A stretch of 64,000 nucleotides of DNA from Trichopria drosophilae (lineage: Eukaryota > Arthropoda > Insecta > Hymenoptera > Diapriidae): the NCBI GenBank assembly GCA_030407085.1, contig CM059582.1, forward strand, positions 51,845,001 to 51,909,000, read 5' to 3'. Below, piece by piece: positions 12,360 to 25,947 of the stretch (its first letter is position 1; each line of letters opens with the position of its first letter). Under the pieces are notes generated by a model. It ran no database searches. It saw nothing but the letters and a program-made list of their open reading frames with translations, and was not told the DNA's origin. A program made the translations under genes and the position numbers.

Positions 12360-12690
12360 CGTACCAATGACTTCCGCAGTAAGAATACACGTTCGACCGA
12401 CTTAGGAATTCAATCCCTCTTGCTTTCTAGCAATAATTTTTCCATTTCCACCGACGATTGGATGTGACTGCATGATGTTGACGAAGATTTTTCATCCTCG
12501 CCATACATGGAAGAGACTTTGAAGAATGCGAAATCGGTGGTTGTTTAAAATTAATTTGGAATTATTACGGCGGTTTCGATGATTTAAGAGACATGTGGGA
12601 AAAACATTCTCACAGCGCCATACTGGGAAAGATTTTTTGGCGCGTTGACATTTATCTTTGGTTACTGTTACCGCAGAGTTCGTAGGTTAG
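12360..12690. promoter_or_regulatory. Moderately GC-richer island
   Basis: Less A+T-rich than its surroundings. It contains a separated inverted pair TCCACCGACGATTGG (about 12450) and AAATCGGTGG (about 12531). No coding frame. Candidate conserved noncoding DNA, on composition only. Confidence 0.22.
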
Positions 12691-12699
12691 AATGTAAAT

Positions 12700-15600
12700 A
12701 AGGACGATTAATAGGTAATTTTCGCTATTGCGTGCGGAGAAATTTAATTTTATGAAGAATTATTATCATTGTTCAATTAGAGGCGCAGGCATCAAAAGGA
12801 CTTAATTCTGTACAATTAATTATGATAAATGTACGGCATACTTGTATATTTACCATGGTATATATTTAAAGTCCTTAATTTTATGAACCAGACATTATTA
12901 CCAAATCTATTATCTATGCATTTTTTTAAAGACACATACGAGTTATCATTTCGCACCAACTTTATGTTTTCACAGATACGACGTTCCGGCATTATTTTCT
13001 CATGCGTGTACTTTTGTAGCGTGAAATTTATGTATCTGAAGTACTCCCATTGTTATTCTTTTTTAAGAACGGCCAAATCGTTCTAAATGACCGTTAATAT
13101 CTTAGATTTAGCGATTCGAAACATTTTAGTCGCAAAAGTCCTTTACGATGCGGGAAACTAAGATAATTTTTACTGATTGTATTAAGAGACTTCTTCAACC
13201 AAGGAAATACTTATCCAATACTAACCTCATTACACAATTCTTTTATGTAACTTTTGAGACTGAAATGTGAAATCTTCCCATTTGGGATTAGGACAGTTAC
13301 GATTCGTCCACGGTGGCTGATTTATCTTGGTAAATTTAATGCGGAAACGTTTTATTACAGCAAATGTATGTAACAACAATTCATTTATTCCATTGTGTAT
13401 TACTCATTGATAATTATTAGGCTAAAATCTTAACGTTGAGCAATCAGTTTTACTTCAAGGTGGTGCAAACTGTTGAAATAATAGTTCTAAAATTTTATAG
13501 TACAATGTGCTAGTTACAGCGGAAAGTTCGTTTCATTTGGAAGCGAGTTCTCTTGTTAGAATGTTTAACATCGTAAACTACGTTCATTATTTGGGTAGCA
13601 TATTATGTAAAAGATTTGTACACGAGTTTATGAGAATTGTAAATTACTGTTGATCGTATATGACATTAGCATTCTACGTATACGACAGTAATATTCATTC
13701 TTCTACGTTCAAGAAACATTTCTGATTGGCAATAATCGAATTTCTAATTATCTTTGTGAGAGTTTGCTTGCCGACGTAGTATCGATTATTAACAAAGGAA
13801 TAATTTTTAAGGTTAGTTTGAATATTGAAATATTGACTATTAATATCCAATGTATTTAAACCGAGCATTTAAATTTTCGCATTGTTTAATCATGTTGAAA
13901 ATAGAAAGAACAACGTATTTCAAACTCATGACCTTTTATGATCTTTCCATCGACAATTAATAAGTGAACGAAAATGAAGTCTTATGAATATTACAGACAG
14001 ATCAGAATGAATACAACTATACGAAAATAGGTGAAAATTGTGCTGATTATTTTATCTATATTCTGAATTGAAATTTATTCGACACAAATTATGAATATTG
14101 ATCCACAAAGTATATGTATATCCAACGACGTTACTGAGCCGAAAAAGTAAGAAATTATATAAAAATAATAAATAAATGGTTGAATAACACTTGTGCACCG
14201 AAATTAATCGGGGAATACCCTCAAGGTTCCCTCATAAATGAAGTCGTCAAGTTCTCCACAAAAAACACTCCTGCTTCGTGCTCGTGATTTTATGACGTGT
14301 AGCACTTGAATCGTTCATTTGTTGATAACGGACCTACCTGGAATTACCAGATAATATTGCATGGTATAATATAAGTATACCATGATCGGAACTCTTGTGG
14401 TGTTATGTGTAATAATTTCAGGATTTGTTCTTAGCATTACCCAAATAAAGTAAAAAAAGTGATCATTCGATTGTTTATGCATTTTTTAGAACTATTAATT
14501 ATAAGGAAATTTTTAATCTACTTATATATTTCATTGTGCAATTATTGATCATCAATAATTTATTTCTAACAAAATGATATGTTCTGCATCAATGTGCATT
14601 AAATATAATAAAATATAAGAAACTTTAAAATGAATTTTTGAGATGAAATCAAAATAGTATTATGTAACAAGGGCGTAATATTATGAACCTTCGACGAGTG
14701 TGAACGCTCGAGCGAAGCGAAGATGACTATCAAACTCGTCAGAGATTGATAATTCGCTTGTGTTCCATACGATAGTTTTTATTATGATGGGCGTTTATTA
14801 GGCTCAGAAATTTAAGCCCGAAGATTTCGTTGAAGGACGCAAAATCGAGTTCTATGCCCGAAGTGTTAAAAATATTAATATTTAGAAATTGTAGTAAACG
14901 TAATAAATGATTAAAATAAAATGATTCTTAACGTCCTTGGTAGAAATGAAAATATTTTTTCTACAATTCTTCTATAATATTCTTATTTACCATGTTAAAG
15001 GTATATAGGGGAAATGGAAAGTGCAAGTAAAAGTTGACAAATTTCTACGGTTTATGTTTTTTAAGAATAACAGAAAAATATGAGTGTTTTTGCTTATTTC
15101 TCACAATCAAAATAAACCACGTAGTTTCGCAAATTCAAAATTTTTTATTTTTTTAATGATGATTGTACGTTTTAATAACGAAAGGTTTAATACTTTTGCT
15201 TCTGTATTCAGTAACACCACGGCAATATTATTGTTCTCCTCGGATATAGAAAAACTTTTAAATACATTCAATTTGTTTACACCTTAGAATTAATTAAATG
15301 ATTGTAGCCGATGAGAAATTGTCGCGAAAGAGCGTAGTTTTCTTTCCATTGTTGCTATCCCCATTGAACATGTATCAGATTTTTAATTAATAAATAATGT
15401 AAGGAATTGATTTTACTATTTTCACATTGTTATATGATATGGGATATGATTAATGATATGATTTTACAAACATTTTCTACAGGGTTCTCAATTATTATAA
15501 CTAAATAGTATCTGAATAAATCACGATGTCTTTATGTTCACATAAGTTTATAGGAACTGCTTATAGGTAAATGTTTCTATTCATAATACAACTGAAATTT

Positions 15601-16355
15601 ACATGTTATTCCAATTAATTATATTCCATTCTTCTTTCCAGTGTTTTAATTTCATTTTTCGACGAGCGTTATAATTATTTTATTTTTTATTTCTTAGTTT
15701 TATATACACTACTTAAAAAAATATTATGTATCTGTTATTTTATTTCATGGAATTTTTGTAGTAACTCATTTATGATATCTGGTATTCATCGGTCATAAAA
15801 TGAATTTTCAATATCTAACATTGTACGATCCTTTTCTTTAAAGTCACGTTGTGCTGATAATATAGTTTTGTAATTCTAGTACTGCGTGGTCTAAGAGTTT
15901 AAAATTCGAGGATATTTTAATCGTACTCATATTTGTTACGTTATAACTTTTGTACGCTTTACAATAGACATTGTTGCCAAATATTATTAGGTCTACTATG
16001 ATCCTGAAAGGAGCACACCCGGTCATTGACGAAATATTATTGATTTTGAAACTCAAAAATAATTTATTACGATATAAAACATGTCTAATAGCTAGTTTCA
16101 ATCAACATCGTATTATGAAATTCTTTTTAAAAACAAAAAATGTTTTTTTTTATCACATTTGCGTGTAATTTTCAGGTAGGAACTAACACTTTTTATAATG
16201 TTCACAAATATTCATTATTATTGTAATATATATAATATTGTATAACCATATACATATTTATATGTTAGCATAACTCAAGAAATATTCTTAGTCTATCAAA
16301 TTTACGAAATTTTTGCATACTGGAGTAATCACGAACATATAACAATTCCTATAAT
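12700..16355. other. A+T-rich DNA, few features
   Basis: Long A+T-rich stretch. It includes a perfect 9-bp hairpin at 14360-14384 and a slightly GC-richer patch at 14680-14880. The short frames at 12829, 15084, 15844 and 15971 translate to F/I/N/K/Y-rich products typical of chance in A+T-rich DNA. Confidence 0.5.
14360..14384. repeat. Perfect 9-bp inverted repeat, 7-base loop
   Basis: CATGGTATA (14360-14368) and TATACCATG (14376-14384) form a stem. No flanking feature suggests a function. Confidence 0.75.
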
Positions 16356-16360
16356 TGCGA

Positions 16361-16402
<42 letters not shown>
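16361..16402. repeat. Compound (AC)n(AT)n microsatellite
   Basis: Ten AC repeats (16361-16380) run directly into about eleven AT repeats (16381-16402). It is likely length-polymorphic. Confidence 0.95.
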
Positions 16403-16860
16403 TACTTGACCACAGTTCTTGAGCCGTCCGTATCCGCTTCCTGTAGAGAACGAAGATCACACGGAAGAGAATATATGTTATTATAGATACTAAGATTACT
16501 AGAATGAATAATATGCAAGTTTTATTTTAATTTAATTCATGTCCAATTTAATTAAATTTTTCGAGTCAATCGTTGGAAATGTCGTTGCTAGGTTGTGTTG
16601 ATTTTAAAAACGAGCGGAATTTTGGACAGTTTCGATCGAAGCTCTATAGGTGAATAACAATTAAAGATTATGTTAATTAAATTCAAATAATATCGACATA
16701 TTCTCATTTTTTGGGTTCCTGATTTATTTTATAATAATATATAAGTATATTTTCTTTCTTCCGAGGGATTTTTTTCTCTATAGGTTTAGATTAAAGTGGA
16801 CGGGTACGGACCAAGAATAACACATTCGATGTGCCGGGCAGCAGTACCAAAATTTGAATA

Positions 16861-17138
16861 CAGTAGAGTCCCGGTATATTTACCCTCTCGGTTCCTCGCC
16901 GTCACCTCCCGAGTGACGAGTCCCGACTCGTTATATTTAACAAAACACGGGGAGCATCGCTCCTCCCACTTCCCTCATTAGCATTATGTTCATGACGTTA
17001 CAGCAGATCGTTCCTGAGGCCCCCGTCCTTAACGTGGGGGAAAAAGAGAAAAGCGGCAGGTAAATATAACGAGAAGGATCCGCACAAATATGCTGGGACG
17101 TAAATATAGCGAGATGCAATTATACCGTGACTCTACTC
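16861..17138. mobile_element. pogo/Tigger-like MITE, copy 1
   Basis: Begins CAGTAGAGTCCCGGTATATT next to a TA (16859-16860). It ends with a degraded complement (ATACCGTGACTCTACT), so the right tip and target duplication are no longer exact. CAGTnnAnTC tips with TA targets are typical of pogo/Tigger elements of the Tc1/mariner superfamily. The interior is G+C-rich and aligns by eye, in reverse orientation, with the copy at 44530-44791 (shared words: TGCTGGGACGTAAAT, CCTGAGGC, GAGCATCGCTCCTCCCACT against its relative). The short open frames here are artefacts of the G+C-rich interior. Non-autonomous and probably older than the 44530 copy. Confidence 0.75.
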
Positions 17139-17284
17139 TGTTGGATGCTATTTTGAGTGGTTTTCGTCGTGTCGCAAGATGAATGCAATCTTGCGGATAT
17201 ATTGGGATGTTCGTTCTAAATTTTAACCCAATTTTTGGGGAACTTGCCATGTACTTCGATAGTCTACGTTACAAATCTAATAGA

Positions 17285-17331
17285 TAATACGATTTCCGGT
17301 CGAATGCTTTTCCAACTGAGCTATGACTCCC
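17285..17331 (-). pseudogene. tRNA 5'-half-like sequence (or SINE head remnant)
   Basis: Read on the minus strand from 17331, the sequence GGGAGTCATAGCTCAGTTGG contains a perfect RNA polymerase III A-box (TAGCTCAGTTGG). It continues AAAAGCATTCGACCGGAAA, with a possible anticodon stem ATTCGA/TCGTAT having one mismatch. No B-box (GGTTCGANTCC) follows and the 3' acceptor strand is absent. It is therefore a truncated tRNA relic or the head of a tRNA-derived SINE, not a working tRNA. Confidence 0.4.
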
Positions 17332-17503
17332 GACATGCCCCTTATTTTGTCATAATTTTTCGCACATTTTCGTTTCCTCCCTATTCATCATAGAACAGAG
17401 TTCTAATAAGTCTTTTAATAATATGAAATTTTATTTTATTTTAAACTCAAGGTTTATAACAACAATGCCGATTTGTCTCGCTTAACTTCAGTCGGTAACA
17501 ATA

Positions 17504-17762
17504 CACAGAGAGAAAAAAAGGGTTAATGGAACCATGAAGAAATAGGACAATCGATTTTAACATATGCAAGTAGTAGAATTAACAACATAAAAGGTTGTAG
17601 TTGATATTTCAGGTTATGCACGAATTATTTAAATCTGGGAAATAGTAAATGGAACAATTTGACAGTTTCATTTACTATGGAAATAGTTAATTTAAGTACT
17701 TTTGTATTAAAGCGTTTTACTATTATAAAATGATTCCATTAACTATTTTCTTTCTCGCTGTG
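17504..17762. mobile_element. 259-bp MITE with TA target duplication
   Basis: The left tip CACAGAGAGAAAAAAAGGG continues to TTAATGGA. The right tip TCCATTAACTATTTTC continues to TTTCTCGCTGTG. TA flanks both ends (17502-17503 and 17763-17764). The terminal inverted repeats are about 28 bp with a few mismatches. The size, TA duplication and lack of coding capacity fit a non-autonomous Tc1/mariner-type element. Internal words such as TTTACTATGGAAATAGTTAA suggest further internal symmetry. Confidence 0.75.
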
Positions 17763-18039
17763 TAGGATCAAAATTTTTACTATTAATCGTGATTAATGTA
17801 TCATAAACTTTTAAGAATATTTAGAGTATAGTGACTAACTGTGTGCATCACAGACTGTTATCAAATTTATTCATTTGGAAACGTATGATGAAGTGCCTCA
17901 CATCATTCACAGCGTTTTGTTATACGATTCTCTAAAATCGGTATCATACTCACTTATAAAAAATCGGTTCTATTCCTATAATGGTAAAATCCGAAAATGA
18001 ATTTTCCGTATTCGTAGACACCCTAATCATTTTTGCACG

Positions 18040-18480
18040 CTCCAAATACGTTGAGCAGAGCTCGTTCGTAAATCTATAATGCTATATAAGAATGTACGTC
18101 TGGAATAAGTGTGGAGTTTCTCTCCTCGCCGAAATCGCCTTTAAGTGCGATTCGTGTGCACAAATCTGTCTGGGATGTCGTCATACGAGGAAATAATTTC
18201 GCACGCGTGACATTTCTTCGTATCGAGAGCAAGACGGTGTCTGAAACTTACCTCTGAGGCAGTGCTAAAGGAATGTACCCGCTATGAAATTTTACAACGG
18301 AGACAGACCGTCTGACGAAAGGCCTCAGACTGGCTGAATTATTACGCGCAATCGCTCCTTCATTTCACCGCCGAATAGGCGACTAGTTACCGATCGTGCT
18401 TTACGGTCGTTACGCTCTTTCGAATTTTACGAAAACCACTGGTTCAACTAGTACGAAATTCCGGCGAAAAACCGTTGGGA
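18040..18480. promoter_or_regulatory. GC-richer island, candidate conserved noncoding element
   Basis: About 440 bp with many CpG dinucleotides (GAAATCGCCTTTAAGTGCG, CGACTAGTTACCGATCGTGC, TTACGGTCGTTACGC) between A+T-rich flanks. It has no repeat structure. The 70-codon frame at 18475-18687 starts at its edge and is not recognisable. Confidence 0.32.
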
Positions 18481-18699
18481 GAACGACCGGTCTACTTTTT
18501 TATGGCTAAGATTGAAAACAGTGCTATTGAGTTATTACATACGGCATTGCAATTAACGTTCAACAAGAGTAAGTTTCGATCTTTCTTTGCTTTTTTATCA
18601 CGCGAAACAACATTACTCCGAATAGACATTTATGTACCTCAACTTTTTCCACCGGCATGCATTTTGAATAATGTTGCAAGACAATAACATTAGAAATAT

Positions 18700-21600
18700 T
18701 TTAAGTTGGTGATAGGTCCAACAGTTCAAGGTAATACAACTCATTTTTATCGCTTAGTGCTTTGCAACATATTTTACATCCATTGTATACAAATTTCCAG
18801 ATTAAATTTCGTATGATTATTACAAAATACAAAAAGAAGTAAATTGGCGTAATTGGACCCCCAGACAGTGCTTAGCTATAAATTTTGTCAGGAGGCCAGT
18901 TTTTGCCGTCAACTTAAATTTTCATCGAACAAAGTATTTTAAAATCGATCAAAAATAATTACAATGTAATCGACCGATAAATCAGTAATCAAAGTGAATG
19001 ATTACGTCAGAAAGTAGTTCGGACCTTAACAGTACAGGAACTTTGACGTTTATTACATATTTTTCACTCGATTTTTAAAATTATTCCCATTTTTTAACAT
19101 TTTGTATAATTTAACTTTCCTGAAATGGTAGATAAGGGGTTCAATTTCCATAATAACTGCTGATATTTTTTTACAATCGGGGCCAAGAGTTAAAAAGTGA
19201 AGTAAAACAATCGTTTTAATTTACTTTCTGATTTATAAGCAATTGATATGACAAAAATAATAACATTCTTCCTAAAAACGAGATAGTGATCGAAGTACAT
19301 TGTGTCTCGACAAACTGATGTGTAATTTACGAGTCCACGCAATTCCGTTGGATTGTAAAAACTTAAAAGCTATTTAGCAGAGTGCTAAAAAGAAGTATTG
19401 CTCAGGATCGCATTTCTAGTCCAGTTTAAATGTCTGTTCGTGTTTTGCGGGCGTGCTTGATACGTGTAAACATCGTTATACAGATCACATTACCTATTCG
19501 CATGTCATATTATTTTTATTCACTAACGTGGTAGAAAACGTTAGCTGCAACAATAAAGATGTGAAAGACGGGCAATTATAGCATTAATTTGATTGCATCA
19601 CGAAAGTGCTAAATATACGCTACTGATTATGTATTTATTAAGGACTAATACTAAAATCCAAATAAAAAAAGGTTTTCACGCTCATGGTTACGAATTTCTC
19701 GTTACAACCGTCTAAACGTTATGAAAAGAGCGTGTTCCATTTTTTGTCGGAGCATTTATTGGAATAGTTAACGCCATCTTAAGCAAATATTAACAAGGTA
19801 ATATTTAAATAAGTCTACTGAACCAGACTCTAAGGATCGAAATACATAATTTACCACTCTAAATCACCCTACTGAAAAAAATTAATATAGAAATAAAATA
19901 ATTCTTGAATACTCGTCATTATGTTTCTTATATAATTTTATATGAATTTCATGACTTTCTGCATCCATTGGTTTTAATTAGGAATTACATACGCAGAATT
20001 ACGCAGGATATCGATGCAATAGCCGGAAGTATTTTCAGAACGTGATTTCCGTCCGGTGCAAAGGATGGATAAAATAATCATACAAATCACTGACAATTAC
20101 GAGAATAATTTTCGAGATGAAATCTTGCGTTTCGTGAAATAATTTTGCTCTCTTGTACAGTTACTTATATAGATATGCCTAGAACACACGGATGGTAACC
20201 GCGTCAAATTGCACAGTGCGTTTGTACTTGTGGCCGATTACTGCAATGTATATAATAATACATGCATTTTATTCCATACCCGTACAATTGTAACCCTATT
20301 CTACGGCGCAACTTTTGACGCAATATTCAACATTCGCAAGTAAACCGTGCAATTACGAACCGAACAAAGAGACGGGAGCTTCTTGTATTTACACGGAAAA
20401 TTCGAAACCTGCAAATATCCCATTGCATAATAGAATTTATGGACAGCCGTACCAAAGTTCGATATCACGCGCCGGTAATAAATGTGTAATTACCGAAAAG
20501 GAAAAATCTTGCACCAAAAAGCGCAATATTTTTCATACGTTTAAAATTTATATTTGGATCTTTAATATTTATATCTCGCGCGAAGAAACAGCGGTCTGAA
20601 TTATGTAGCGAACATTTAAAAGAAGATTTATATGTAACACTTTCTAATATGCATTAGCATCGAACTTTACTTTTACTTTTTAATGTAACAAGTCATAAAG
20701 TAAGTCATTTGGACGCATCTTAAATCACGAAACGGTAATTTATATTTATAATTACTCTATTATGTATCTCCAATTACTTTTCTAATACAAAGGGAATAGT
20801 CGTAAATTTAAGATCTTTTCCAATTATCGTCTATAAACATTTCTTTCATCTGTAGTATATTACGTATTTCTGATATTTGCCTTCTTATTATACTCAGGCA
20901 AAGTGATTTGAAAAGTAACGCAAACAAATGCAGAAAATATTAAAATAAGATTACGTCATGAATGGGAAAAGCAACAAAAAGGTTTTGTAGCTAACAATGT
21001 ATTACGTCAAAATTATGTGTCGGATTATTCGTTGGTAATGCAGTAGGTAACTGCACATTTGGACACTCAAGGATATTATTACCAAACGCCCCAGAATGAT
21101 ACGCGTGATATTAGTCTGGTCTAGTATATCATTTCCTAGACATTAAACAAAATTATATCAGTGAGTTTACTTGGTTAAGCAAAGCTAACATGATAGTTTC
21201 ATGTACATACAAGATAGTCAACTTTTAATGACAAAATGAAATAGATGTTGAATATACATTAAAAAAATACTAACAAATTAGATGTATAAGTGAAAAAAAT
21301 AATCTTTGGAAATAAAAATATATCTATAAAATAGTTGAGTTAACTATAAAAGTGCAGTGTTTATCATCAACTTTAATTACAATTCTTTGGGAACTTTTTT
21401 TGTTCGAGATTTCGAAATTTCACCTGTTGTTTAACTCTTTTAAGCTATATTCGGAAAATAACAACATATTAGAAAGATTACAAATAGAATAGGATTCAAC
21501 AATTCCTAAAATACCATTTCAGCACATGTATATTTTTTTCTTTCCTTTCTGATACTCTTTTTTCGAAAGTAAAGTCAATATCTGTTTATATTAATTACCA

Positions 21601-22005
21601 CCCGAACTTACGTTTTAAATCATTCACTCAGCTGTATTTATAGACTGAGATTTGCAATAGATAAGATCATTTGTTCAAATAATTCAATTTTAAAAATCAA
21701 GTACAAATAAATTATGAAAAATGTAAAATTAAACGAATCAACGAATTCCATTTGTTTGCAATTAAGTAGTTTGATTGCTATTGAATCATCTAATTTGAAT
21801 GAAAAACTTAGATGGTGATTAGATGTACTTATATGGACTGAGAACATATACAATATGACAAATAACGATCAAAATGACTGATTAGTTCATTGAAAGAATT
21901 GTACGTAATATTGTGCGCGAATTTGCAAAGAGAATACTTGATCGGATATTTTGGTTTTTTCTTCATCCTAAAGTACTGCAAACAATTGTAATTCCATAAA
22001 TTTAT
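18700..22005. other. A+T-rich DNA, weak islands only
   Basis: Mostly unstructured. A modestly GC-richer patch lies at about 20160-20600 and contains a 94-codon frame (20315-20599) rich in N, S and T with no recognisable domain. I do not consider it a gene on present evidence. The frame at 21638-21853 (-) looks fortuitous. Confidence 0.4.
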
Positions 22006-22009
22006 TTCT

Positions 22010-22225
22010 GGGATGCATGTTGAAAAACCGACAAATCAAGAAACCGATAGTCAAGAAAGCTATAGACAAAAAACCGACAATCGAAATGCCGACAGTAAAA
22101 AAAATTACGGTCCGCATGACGATTTGTCTATTATTTTGTGTATTGGTTTTGACTGTCGGTTTTTTTACTATTTTTTGTTATTTTTGACTGGTTTTTGGAT
22201 CTTTTATTTTTTTGTCCCGCACCCC
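22010..22225. mobile_element. CCGACA-unit palindromic MITE, copy 3
   Basis: Starts GGGATGCATGTTGAAAAACC and ends in CCCGCACCCC. The left arm has five units (AAACCGATAGTCAAG, AAACCGACAATCGAA and so on) and the right arm matching complements (GACTGTCGGTTTTTTTAC). This is one of the two copies with both ends readable. The 91-codon frame at 22013-22288 is the repeat translated (K/P/T/N-rich) and is not a gene. Confidence 0.7.
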
Positions 22226-22859
22226 ATATTTAGTTTTGATAATAACATTTCTTTATTATTTACAACCGAACGTCTTTACTTCTTCTAGTCACTAGAGATC
22301 TAACCTAATCAATTGGTATACAAAAATTGTTTCTGTCAATGTATGTTTATTGTTCTTACTACCATCACCAATTATAATAATTAAAAGTAAAAATAAAAAT
22401 AAGGAAATTCAGGTTCACTGTTTTTCAGTGCGCACATAATTGCCTGCTATACCCAAATTATCTTTCGTAGGAGCATCGATAGTTTTCTTATCGATTTAGA
22501 ATTTACGTAGATAAAAAGTTAGTAAATTTACCATCCTGAGAAATAATAAATTGTTCAAACACAGTTAGTGAAAGCTGATAATTGTAATATAATGCATATA
22601 CTGAAATGAATTCAATGCGCCAGACAACAACTGCGAGTTTGCCAGAGAGTCAGTTGTGATGCAAGATATTTTAATGGAAATTTCGTATTTGGGTTACATC
22701 ATATAAGAAGAGTAATTACAAGTGATGAATTGCAAGGAATTAGCAGCAGTTAAATGAATAAAAGTGGTAATGACAAAACAAGGCAAGAATAATTTTTTGA
22801 TAACCTATTTTTATGTATCATTAGAAACATATCCGGAGGTAATTGGTAGGTCATCATCT

Positions 22860-23290
22860 AGCAAGATGTGTTCATCGATGATGCAGATGATAATTCTCGA
22901 GACTGAGAGGTGCACGATAACGTAACGGATAGCTGCAGCACGGGTTCGCTTAATTATCCCGTTGTCAGTCACTCGACGAGGGAAGAATCGATTGAGAGAT
23001 CAATTATTATGTCGTTACGTTGCAGCGAAGTCAATGGCATCGATCAAGGCGAATGTTGATGAAACTGCCGGTTCTTTCGCTTCAATCTAGGTCCCCAAGT
23101 TTTATGGAACAAAAGAAATTGTTACGTTTTCACCGAAAGTTACCTCTGACTTGGCCGTTTCGGAAGCGAAATTATTGTGGCATGAAATGGTTTGTGAAAC
23201 GTCGCGCTTCAATAACTGCGGCAAATCGATTATCGAGCGATTGGCTTAGAAAATTAATTTTTTCTTTCGCGACTGTAATAGGTCGTTGAA
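22860..23290. promoter_or_regulatory. GC-richer island, candidate conserved noncoding element
   Basis: A CpG-bearing island (GATAACGTAACGGATAGCTGC, CCCGTTGTCAGTCACTCGACG). At least three frames are open for 20-90 codons across it. None dominates and none is recognisable, which argues for base-composition effects rather than an exon. The 89-codon frame at 23020-23289 is R/L/S-rich. A second frame across the same DNA is interrupted by one TAG. Regulatory role inferred. Confidence 0.3.
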
Positions 23291-23299
23291 ATGGTGCAG

Positions 23300-25945
23300 T
23301 ATTTGTCGGAAATATTACTCGGTAAAAAAGTTCAGAATTGAATAATTTTAGTACTATGCTACTTATCTTGCTTTAAGATAGTTGTAATGTGTTCGGAAGT
23401 AGAAAATCTCTTAAATATTTTTCGAAGATCTTGAAATTCATGTATTTTATGTTTTAATTCCAGTTTTGGATTCATAGAACACTTAGTATATTGATTCTAA
23501 TATTTTAGAAAATCAGCTTCCTAGTCAGACGTATAGTTGCCTTTATGCAATTTATCGAGTGCCGTAAAAGAATTAAATGAATCGTTAACTGTTACATTAC
23601 TCCACTTTGTAAATAAAAAATGATCTCAATTGTTAGTTTTTTCTTTTTTCCATAATTAGATAATTATCAATCCTATATAAAAATGCTATACATTTTCTAT
23701 CTTTATCATTAAAGTATAGGGTACTAGCATGTATTGTTTGTTCAGATCTCGATTTATGATAATGTGCATTATTTTTTATCGATTATAAATCAAGACGTAT
23801 ATTTTATGATATTTCACCTCCTGCATATCCGTGATTATAGATTATACTTCTTCCGATATTGTTGTTGGCTTTCAATCGCGCATTCACATTTTGCAACATT
23901 GATTTGCACTACATTCCGTCAATCACACGCAACTGACCTAATCATTGCTTTTATACGTCTAACTTCATTTCCTAGTAAATATATTATACCATTGCTGAGC
24001 ATATAAGAGCATACCGTGGCTCAATTACGACAGGCGATAATACAACGCAGATTTCAATCTGAATTCGATGATCCGATAATATCGTGAATATTCTTGGAGT
24101 ATATGAATGCTTGAATGTCGAAAGCACAGATTTATGAGCCCTAGAATCAATGTAAATTGTCACTGTTCGATTTACTTGTTAATGATTATTGGTGTTGAGA
24201 TAAGAAAAGCAAACAGTTGAACATATAATTGTCTCGCGCGATTAAGAAATGTTTGCATAATATTACGCATAAAAATAGATTTTAGTTTTTCTTTCGTCAA
24301 GAGCCAAACATTTTGCGTGGGAATGAACAGGCTGAACTATCAGGACCTTACAACAAAAGTAACTTTTAAATGGATCAGAGGATATCCCCAAAGTATAAAA
24401 AATTAATATTTCTTATGACCACTCTTTATTGGCGTTATAGTTTTTGCATCCATGTCGAGTTCAACACGGTTAGTAAGTTCAGTAAACAAAGAACGAACTA
24501 CATTGCTCGGAAACCATGTCCGGATGCCTGATCATATAAAAAGTAAATTATTAAATTTTCACCAACACTGTTTATAAACAAATTCTTATAGTATGTGAAA
24601 GAAAGATATAAAATTAATTTTTTTATTTTTATTGCTGTGCCCCTTGACTCTTCTACAGAAACACCATAAAGTGAACTAAAAGTGTCACAGAGAAAGGGTG
24701 AACAGAAACTCTTAAAAATTAGGTGATTGAAAAAGAAGTTGTTAATCTGAAATCTGGATTTGTATTCCTATAAAAAATAAATTGAAATGACAAATGATAT
24801 TAGAAAGACTCATAAGGCACATGCAATTAAACGTTTAATCTTGATCAGGCCCTGAAGTATAATTTGGCAACTTGATTAAGTCTTGATCAGGGTCGTATCG
24901 AAATTTCTACTGAGGAATTTTATCTGACTTGGACAACATTTATTTATCAAATAATTCCTGACATTAATAAAATAAAATACTAAGTTAAATATGACAAAAA
25001 GAATTATGCAACATAAAGTATTATACTCCACTTTATCATTAAGTGAATAACTGAACGTCACTATAAATAAAAGTTCCTTTGTAAAATTGAGTTATACTTT
25101 TTCATAAATACCTTTTGTAAATTTTTCAGTTTATTGTTGTAATATATCCGACCAATATTTTGTGAAAGGTATATAAATCAAATCCGTATATATTACTTGG
25201 CAGAATGTACGTGATAAATTCGAAGAAATAATTGTAACATCGATAGTATCGAATATTGCGTAGCAAATGAAAATGCAGCCATAAATCGAAGGAATGTAAA
25301 TCCTTACTTCATAACTCTGGTGCAATACATTGGTACTTTTTGATTATTGCGATTAAAATAAATTTCAGTGTGATTATCTTGTGTGTCTCTTTTTCTGTTA
25401 ATCGTCCTCAATCGCGTTACGCCAAAGATATCGAAAGATGATAAGCATGCAAATGCCGGAAGAAAAATACGCCTCCATAATCGATCAATTGATTCTGTGT
25501 GCTGAGTTTCGAGGACCATAACTCTGGGCAATTATTCGTAACTGCAAATTTCATAATTATGCCACTGTAGCAAGGATTTCTGGGGAATTTGTTGAATTAA
25601 AAAAAAACATCAAAGTTGAAGTGAAACTCCGCGACGAATCTTCGATTCTTGATTTGCGAATGAGTATGCAATTGATGTAATTCTTCCGAGACTTCGAAAC
25701 CAGTACCCGCATAGAATTTCATAGTAATTTTAATCGTAACCCAGCGAAATAAGAAATTGTGTTGGAATTGCGCAACTTCTGTAACGCAATGAACAATACA
25801 ATTATTTAATAAACATTAACGATGACGATATAAAGTATAAGCATATTACTCGTAGATAATGTACATGCGTTAATAACTTGCAAGCTCCCAACAAAATCCT
25901 AGAAAATAAGTATACTTACAACATTTTCAATACCGGCATTTAATA
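23300..25945. other. A+T-rich DNA, nothing recognised
   Basis: Unstructured apart from a repeated 10-mer CTTGATCAGG at about 24840 and 24883. The short frames at 23734, 24876, 25131 and 25304 have no recognisable content. Confidence 0.45.
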
Positions 25946-25947
25946 CG

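Noticed and set aside
17281..17335. Functional tRNA gene on the minus strand
   Set aside because: Only the 5' half fits. There is no B-box or matching acceptor 3' strand, so it is kept only as a relic.
22013..22288. 91-codon frame with repeated K/P/T/N words
   Set aside because: It is the CCGACA-unit MITE translated, not a protein repeat gene. The same holds for 30401-30589 and 53307-53543.
23020..23289. Possible exon in the GC island (two overlapping frames, one with a single TAG)
   Set aside because: Neither frame resembles a known protein. A frame interrupted once is easily found by chance in such an island.
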